DNA of 64,000 bases from Sulfurovum sp. Lineage in GTDB: Bacteria > Campylobacterota > Campylobacteria > Campylobacterales > Sulfurovaceae. A model generated the notes under the pieces. The model had not been told where the DNA came from. It saw only the letters and a list, made by a program, of their open reading frames with translations, and made no database searches. How positions within the stretch are numbered: position 1 is the stretch's first letter; each line of letters opens with the position of its first letter. Positions 59,640-64,000 of this stretch are shown here, one piece after another. Location of the stretch: assembly GCA_023955225.1 (NCBI GenBank), contig JAGSGJ010000004.1:1-64000 (forward strand). Reading direction: 5' to 3'. Both the position numbers and the translations under genes were made by a program.

Positions 59640-60857
59640 TTAATGCGTAAAAAAATCTTCTTTTTCAGAAGCAGTCAATTCCCAATTTATCGGTAGTATT
59701 TTCACCGTTTTACCTTTCTCAAGGATTGCTATGTCCGGTGTTGTGATGAGCATAGCATTGGCTTGCTCTAACGGTGAGATCATTCCAGGAAGTTGTTTGG
59801 TGAATGGCATAAATGTATTTCCATCAAATGTACCTAGACGTACAGTATGTTTACCTGCTCTGAGTGTGAAGTCTTCTTTCATCTTTGTGGATATAGTATG
59901 ATGATAAAAGGCATTCATACCAGACATTTTACGTATGGCAGCGCGTACAAACATTTCATAATTTACCATAGATGCAAGAGGGTTTCCGGGAAGGTTGATG
60001 ATAACGGTTTCTCCTATGGTCCCAAAAGCGGTAGGTTTGCCTGGTTTGATATCTACTTTGTCAAAGTGCAGTGTCATCCCTGAGTGTGTAAAAGCTTCTT
60101 TGGTGAAGTCTTTGTCTCCCATACTTATACCGCCAGATGTAATGATAATATCCGCATTCAGCGCAGATTTGATAGCAGAAGTCAAAGACTCCATCGTGTC
60201 ACTAGAACTGCCTATGTATTGTACTTCACAACCTAGTTCTTTGGCACGTGCTAAGAACATAGGTGTATTTGAATTGTAGAGTTGATGTGGGGCTATCTTT
60301 TCGAAGTGTGGACGCAGTTCATCTCCTGTACCAAATACAGCAACTTTGATCTTACGTGTCACCCGTAAATGTGTCACTCCTTGACTGGCAAGTAGTGCTA
60401 TACTGTATGCCGTGACTTTCTCCCCTTTATGCAGATACACAGCACCACTTTTGATATCTTCGCCCGCATGTCTTATGTGCCCATCTTTTTTGATCTCTTT
60501 GGGTAGGGTAACCTGTGTGTCATCAACTGTCACATTTTCTATGGGGATGATCGCTTCACAACCCTCTGGGATAGGAGCACCCGTCATGATCTTGATGGCC
60601 TTTGTAGCCTGAAGTGTCATCTGAGGGTCATCTCCTGCGTAGATAACCTCTGTGCATTCTACTGTAGTGTTGGCATCGGAACATTTGACAGCATATCCAT
60701 CCATAGCGGAGTTGTCAAAACGCGGCAGATCAAATGTAGCGATGGAATCTTCACTCATTACACGTCCCAATGCCATCTCTATAGGCAGTATTTCGGAGCT
60801 TACTACGGAGCTGTTTTTATATATAATATCAAGTGCTTGAATGATAGAAGCAGGCAT
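59640..60857 (-). CDS. moeA: Molybdopterin molybdenumtransferase
   Basis: 405-residue enzyme that inserts molybdate into adenylylated molybdopterin. It has RFDNSAMDGYAV, IMTGAPIPEGCEAIIPIE, the MPT-binding ITSGGISMGDKDF and NLPGNPLASMVNYEMFV. The N-terminus MPASIIQALDIIY fits. It is monocistronic on the minus strand. Confidence 0.95.
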   Translation of the reverse strand: MPASIIQALDIIYKNSSVVSSEILPIEMALGRVMSEDSIATFDLPRFDNSAMDGYAVKCSDANTTVECTEVIYAGDDPQMTLQATKAIKIMTGAPIPEGCEAIIPIENVTVDDTQVTLPKEIKKDGHIRHAGEDIKSGAVYLHKGEKVTAYSIALLASQGVTHLRVTRKIKVAVFGTGDELRPHFEKIAPHQLYNSNTPMFLARAKELGCEVQYIGSSSDTMESLTSAIKSALNADIIITSGGISMGDKDFTKEAFTHSGMTLHFDKVDIKPGKPTAFGTIGETVIINLPGNPLASMVNYEMFVRAAIRKMSGMNAFYHHTISTKMKEDFTLRAGKHTVRLGTFDGNTFMPFTKQLPGMISPLEQANAMLITTPDIAILEKGKTVKILPINWELTASEKEDFFTH

Positions 60858-60915
60858 TTTGAACCTTTAAAATTAAGTTATGTTGATCAGAGCTTTTGAT
60901 TATAACAAAATAGGG

Positions 60916-60921
60916 TATAAT
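60916..60921 (+). promoter_or_regulatory. Probable -10 box (TATAAT) for the 141-residue membrane protein
   Basis: The sequence AGGGTATAATCC contains a perfect hexamer 36 bases before the ATG at 60958. Confidence 0.5.
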
Positions 60922-60957
60922 CCACTTTTAAATAAATCAAACTTACAGGAGATTCAT

Positions 60958-61383
60958 ATGATAGAAGAGATGTTGGCAGCACATAGTATTTTAGTGAAAG
61001 TTTTTTTAGGCTTTTTGGTTGGAGGATTATTTATCCCGATGATGACAGCAAAAAATCCATTGGGATTTAGAAAAGCAAGTTTTATCTATACGATGATATT
61101 TCAAGCGCTTACTACAATGATAGCATTTGCAGGTATAGTAGCTATTTTCACAGGTGACCTAGGTTGGTCAATGAGTACGATTATCATGGTAGTGGTTTGG
61201 GCTGTGTTGATGTATATAGAGATTAAGAAACATAAGCTTATCAAAATAGCTAATTTACAAAATGCTGACACGCATAAGTTGCTCAAGGGTGCATTTTTGA
61301 AAATATCTTCAGTGCAGATTCTGCTGGTTGTTGTGATGGTTGTACTTATGGTACTTAAAGCTAAAGGTATAGTGGCATTATAA
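60958..61383 (+). CDS. Uncharacterised four-span membrane protein
   Basis: 141 residues with four hydrophobic segments (about 11-29, 40-60, 64-83 and 115-137) and a basic loop (EIKKHKLIKIANLQ) between the third and fourth. I take the ATG at 60958 behind ACAGGAG; the in-frame ATG at 60880 precedes the promoter. No family is recognised. Its stop codon lies at the edge of repeat copy C. Confidence 0.65.
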   Translation: MIEEMLAAHSILVKVFLGFLVGGLFIPMMTAKNPLGFRKASFIYTMIFQALTTMIAFAGIVAIFTGDLGWSMSTIIMVVVWAVLMYIEIKKHKLIKIANLQNADTHKLLKGAFLKISSVQILLVVVMVVLMVLKAKGIVAL

Positions 61384-61464
61384 GACGCCATCTAAGCAAA
61401 GCTCATATGACTACGCTGACACTGTGTCCGCTTCAGCAGTCGGCTCACTGCACTAGTGCAGTTT
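61382..61464 (+). repeat. Structured intergenic repeat, copy C
   Basis: Aligns to copy A without gaps. Stem 4 is the palindrome CTGCACTAGTGCAG (61448-61461), different in sequence from copies A and B but still perfectly paired. Stem 3 (61426-61431/61439-61444, loop TTCAGCA) pairs at five of six positions. Alternative stem 2 is GAC/GTC (61418-61420/61426-61428). Stem 1 is degenerate but keeps the AGCAAAGCT loop. The rsmE ribosome site follows 14 bases later. Confidence 0.65.
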
Positions 61465-61491
61465 AAGTGAGTCTCTACAGGAGGATTATGG

Positions 61492-62160
61492 ATGTTGTAT
61501 CTTTATCATAAAGAGGCAGGTCAGTCTCAGCTCACTTTACTTGGAGACGAGCATCGTTACATTTTTAAAGTACGAAGACATAAGGTAGATGATACCTTGT
61601 ACCTTCGTAACCTTGAAGATGGACTTCTTCATCGTTATCTTATTACTTATCTAGACAAACGCTCGGTTAATCTTGAACTACAAGAGAGTCAAACACTTGA
61701 TATCAAAGCGAAAGTAGCCCTACATATAGGTTGGTGTGTTATTGACCCTAAAAACATCGAAAAAGTACTTCCTTCTTTGAATGAAATGGGTGTAGAAAAA
61801 ATCACTTTTATCTACTGTAAGCGTTCTCAAAAAAGTTTTAAAGTGGATTTTAAACGTTTGGAAAAGATACTTTTGAACTCTTCTCAGCAGTCTGGACGAA
61901 GTGACATGATGAAGTTAGAGATGGCAGATGATCTAGAGAGCTTTTTGAAGGCTAACCCGGAAAGTAAGATGTTGAATTTTTCTGAAAATAAGGTAGATTC
62001 ACAAAAGCATATAGAGACGATCGTCATAGGGTGTGAGGGTGGTTTTCATGAGAATGAGGTGGCACTGTTCAAGTCTGAAGATATGATTGGATTTGATACG
62101 CCCTTGGTTTTAAAGAGTGAGAGTGCAGTGTGTGCTGTGGCTTCCAAACTTCTTTTATAA
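61492..62160 (+). CDS. rsmE: 16S rRNA (uracil(1498)-N3)-methyltransferase
   Basis: 222-residue SPOUT methyltransferase. The N-terminal PUA-like region includes GDEHRYIFKVRRHKVDD, and the C-terminal knot includes CKRSQKSF, SSQQSGRSD and VIGCEGGFHENE. The AGGAGG ribosome site 8-9 bases upstream supports the start at 61492; an overlapping ATG at 61488 is out of frame. Confidence 0.93.
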   Translation: MLYLYHKEAGQSQLTLLGDEHRYIFKVRRHKVDDTLYLRNLEDGLLHRYLITYLDKRSVNLELQESQTLDIKAKVALHIGWCVIDPKNIEKVLPSLNEMGVEKITFIYCKRSQKSFKVDFKRLEKILLNSSQQSGRSDMMKLEMADDLESFLKANPESKMLNFSENKVDSQKHIETIVIGCEGGFHENEVALFKSEDMIGFDTPLVLKSESAVCAVASKLLL

Positions 62161-62179
62161 TATTTTAAAAATATTTTGC

Positions 62180-62303
62180 TATAATTTCGCCCTATATTGT
62201 CTCGCCAAAGAGCGTTGCAATAACCCTTTTTCCAAGAGAAAGGAAGAGTCATCGACTAGAACAGGCTTGTTACCTGTCACCAAATAAACTAAAAGGTTAG
62301 AAA
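62180..62303 (+). promoter_or_regulatory. rpmE promoter and structured leader
   Basis: TTGCTATAAT (-10 at 62180-62185) starts a leader of about 110 nt, long for a single small gene. It contains the hairpins CCTTT/AAAGG (62225-62243) and ACAGG/CCTGT (62261-62277). A regulatory leader controlling L31 synthesis is plausible but unproven. Confidence 0.45.
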
Positions 62304-62504
62304 ATGAGAAAAGAAATTCACCCAGATTACGTTGAATGTGCAGTTACATGTGCTTGTGGTAACAAGTTTGAGATCAGAACAGAAAAAGCAGAGATGAGTA
62401 TTGATATTTGTAATGAATGTCACCCATTCTTTACAGGTTCTGAAAAAATCCTTGATGCTGCTGGTAGAGTAGAGAAGTTTAAAAGCAAATATAAATTAGG
62501 TTAA
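62304..62504 (+). CDS. rpmE: 50S ribosomal protein L31 (zinc-binding type)
   Basis: 66 residues beginning MRKEIHPDYVECAVTCACGNKF. Cysteines in CACG and CNECHPFFTG form the zinc site of the C+ form. The zinc-free paralogue is not in the window. Confidence 0.96.
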   Translation: MRKEIHPDYVECAVTCACGNKFEIRTEKAEMSIDICNECHPFFTGSEKILDAAGRVEKFKSKYKLG

Positions 62505-62513
62505 TCCTAATAA

Positions 62514-62536
62514 CATAGAGAGCATCGCTCTCTATG
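62514..62536 (+). terminator. Terminator of rpmE
   Basis: A perfect 9-bp stem CATAGAGAG/CTCTCTATG with a 5-nt loop, 10 bases after the stop. The sequence after it (62537-62590) contains TTTGCT/AGCAAG pairing like stem 3 of the dispersed repeat. Confidence 0.7.
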
Positions 62537-62607
62537 CTTGCACTTATGCTAAGTTTGCTTGAACATTTAGCAAGCACTTATTCTCTTCAAACATTAAAGT
62601 ATTTATT

Positions 62608-63423
62608 ATGTTAACATTTATCCCTACACCTATTGGAAATCCACAAGATATTACAATCAGAGCTATGAAGCTTTTTGAAAAAGCAGAACTCTTTTTATGT
62701 GAAGACACACGTCAGACCAAACGGCTTTTACGTTTACTCGAAGAGCGGTTTGATATGGTGTACCCTGATGCAGCGTTTTATTCTTTTAATGAACACAATG
62801 GAGAAGAGAGACTTGAAGAGTTTGGCTCTAGTTTAGAGGAGAAAGAAGTTGTGTATGTCAGTGATGCGGGGATGCCGGTTATCTCTGATCCTGGGCAAAT
62901 ACTTGTAACCTATGCACAAGAACATAATATACCGTACGATGTACTCCCTGGAGCATCTGCGGTGACCACTGCGTATGCAGCAAGCGGTTTTGAAGAAGGA
63001 AAATTTCTTTTTTATGCATTTTTACCCCATAAAGGCAAAGAGAGAAGTACTGCTCTGAGTGAAGCAATGAGCAATGGCTACAATACTGTACTTTATGAGG
63101 CGCCTCATCGTTTGGAAAAGCTTTTAAATGAAATCCTGATCTTGGATGAAGAAAGAGAGCTTTTTTTAGCTAAAGAGATCAGTAAAAAGTATCAAAGGTA
63201 CTATCGCGGTACGGCTAAATCACTCAATGAACAGTTCAAAGAGTTAAACATACGTGGTGAGTGGGTAGTCATTATAAGAGCTCAAAAAAGTACAGAAAAA
63301 AGTCTTACTTTTACTGAGGTTTTAAGCTTGGATCTACCCCCTAAACCTAAAGCAAAACTCCTTGCCCATCTCAGTGACAAGAGTATCAAAGAATGGTATA
63401 ACGAACTCATACAATCTACTTAA
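62608..63423 (+). CDS. rsmI: 16S rRNA (cytidine(1402)-2'-O)-methyltransferase
   Basis: 271-residue tetrapyrrole-methylase-fold enzyme. It has FIPTPIGNPQDITIRAMKLF, LCEDTRQTKRLL, YVSDAGMPVISDPGQ, PGASAVTTAYAASGF and LYEAPHRLEKLL, all characteristic of RsmI. It acts on the small-subunit decoding centre. Confidence 0.94.
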   Translation: MLTFIPTPIGNPQDITIRAMKLFEKAELFLCEDTRQTKRLLRLLEERFDMVYPDAAFYSFNEHNGEERLEEFGSSLEEKEVVYVSDAGMPVISDPGQILVTYAQEHNIPYDVLPGASAVTTAYAASGFEEGKFLFYAFLPHKGKERSTALSEAMSNGYNTVLYEAPHRLEKLLNEILILDEERELFLAKEISKKYQRYYRGTAKSLNEQFKELNIRGEWVVIIRAQKSTEKSLTFTEVLSLDLPPKPKAKLLAHLSDKSIKEWYNELIQST

Positions 63424-63490
63424 CACCCTAAAAGCAAAAAAAAGGTAAAATCACTTTACTATTAACTATGGAAAAAGGTAAATTATCTCT

Positions 63491-64000
63491 ATGATTATAT
63501 ATGGAAAACAAGTCTGTTTACATGCTTTAGAGCATCACTCAGAGAAAATTAAAACTGTTTATGTTGCCAAGACGGCTGCAAATGGAAAAGGGATACTCCC
63601 TAATGACCTATTTCACAAATACCATGATAATATCAAGTTTTTAGAAGAGAAGTGGGCACAGTCTATGAGTAAAGGCGGGAATCACCAAGGCTTACTTGTA
63701 GAGATGGATGAATTTGAACAGAGTTCTCTGCCTGAGATCAAGAAGAATGATTTTATTGTTGTACTTGATGGCTTAACTGATGTAGGAAACATAGGTGCAA
63801 TTGTACGGTCGGCATACGCACTTGGTGCGGATGCTATCATCGCCACAGGGGTAAAGCAGCTTAATTTTGCGGGCATAGCACGTACGAGCTCTGGTGCCAT
63901 GTTGGATATGCCTTTTATGGTAGCGCCTAATATTTTAGATACATTTAATGAACTTCAGCAACTTGGGTTTACCTTTTATGGTGCCTCTATGGATGGAAAA
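63491..64000 (+). CDS. rlmB: TrmH-family 23S rRNA 2'-O-ribose methyltransferase (partial, RlmB-like)
   Basis: The first 170 residues of a SPOUT methyltransferase, open at the right edge. It begins MIIYGKQVCLHALE. The N-terminal substrate-binding domain ends near KGGNHQGLLVEM, and the catalytic domain starts with VLDGLTDVGNIGAIVRSAYALGAD and ARTSSGAM. This order is that of RlmB, which methylates G2251 of 23S rRNA; another TrmH-family target cannot be excluded without the C-terminus. Confidence 0.85.
   Translation, partial: MIIYGKQVCLHALEHHSEKIKTVYVAKTAANGKGILPNDLFHKYHDNIKFLEEKWAQSMSKGGNHQGLLVEMDEFEQSSLPEIKKNDFIVVLDGLTDVGNIGAIVRSAYALGADAIIATGVKQLNFAGIARTSSGAMLDMPFMVAPNILDTFNELQQLGFTFYGASMDGK

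Overview
The window looks like a chromosomal segment of a Campylobacterota (epsilonproteobacterial) bacterium, most like a free-living sulfur or hydrogen oxidiser of the Sulfurovum/Sulfurimonas kind. The evidence is a ccoNOQP cbb3 oxidase operon with DUF4006 and FixH-like genes, a petABC bc1 complex with a diheme c1-type subunit, a CiaB homologue, separate HisZ, AddAB instead of RecBCD, a single-domain MnmD, and promoters with a strong TATAAT box (often preceded by GC) but little -35 signal. The DNA is AT-rich. There are no rRNA, tRNA, CRISPR, prophage or transposase genes. It reads as core genome.

Layout. 1-4800 (minus): a five-gene operon of purT, a VKOR-thioredoxin fusion, a D-2-hydroxyacid dehydrogenase and the flavoprotein and iron-sulfur subunits of a fumarate reductase/succinate dehydrogenase; the last gene runs off the left edge. 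4900-13300: rpsU, NAD(P)HX repair, purN, thpR, an M50 protease, small membrane proteins, a MATE exporter, an SDR and aroK. 13300-25900: ispA, tkt, an orphan response regulator, an MFS exporter, rdgB, a CiaB-like protein with a zinc-protease motif, a class V aminotransferase, hisZ-purA and DUF507. 25900-28200: carA and ddl.

28300-40100 is the respiratory core. It holds a caa3-type oxidase operon (SCO-like chaperone, subunits I, III, IV, II and heme O synthase), a short interval with a Sel1-repeat protein, then the cbb3 operon, including a 33-residue membrane ORF that standard gene calling would miss. The bc1 complex that would feed electrons to these oxidases via cytochrome c lies at 53350-56100. 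40100-53150 carries addBA, rplM-rpsI, a BT1-like transporter, a HAD phosphatase, luxS, mnmD, a cupin, ribE and mnmG. 56200-64000 carries moaA, queE, queD, two alanine-rich exported proteins (one a lipoprotein cytochrome c), moeA, rsmE, rpmE, rsmI and the start of an rlmB-like gene.

The most unusual signal is not a protein. Several intergenic regions carry a dispersed, multi-stem element. Three full-length copies (25228-25310, 51078-51161, 61382-61464) align without gaps, and their arms differ by compensatory changes, as expected for a conserved folded RNA or a palindromic mobile repeat. A second, looser family shares a CTTTAGTGAGA core in front of several genes. Other observations are a palindromic repeat inserted in frame in addA, a 29-nt palindrome centred on a TATAAT box upstream of petABC, a fumarate reductase flavoprotein without the covalent-FAD histidine, and a QueE with an expanded cluster loop.
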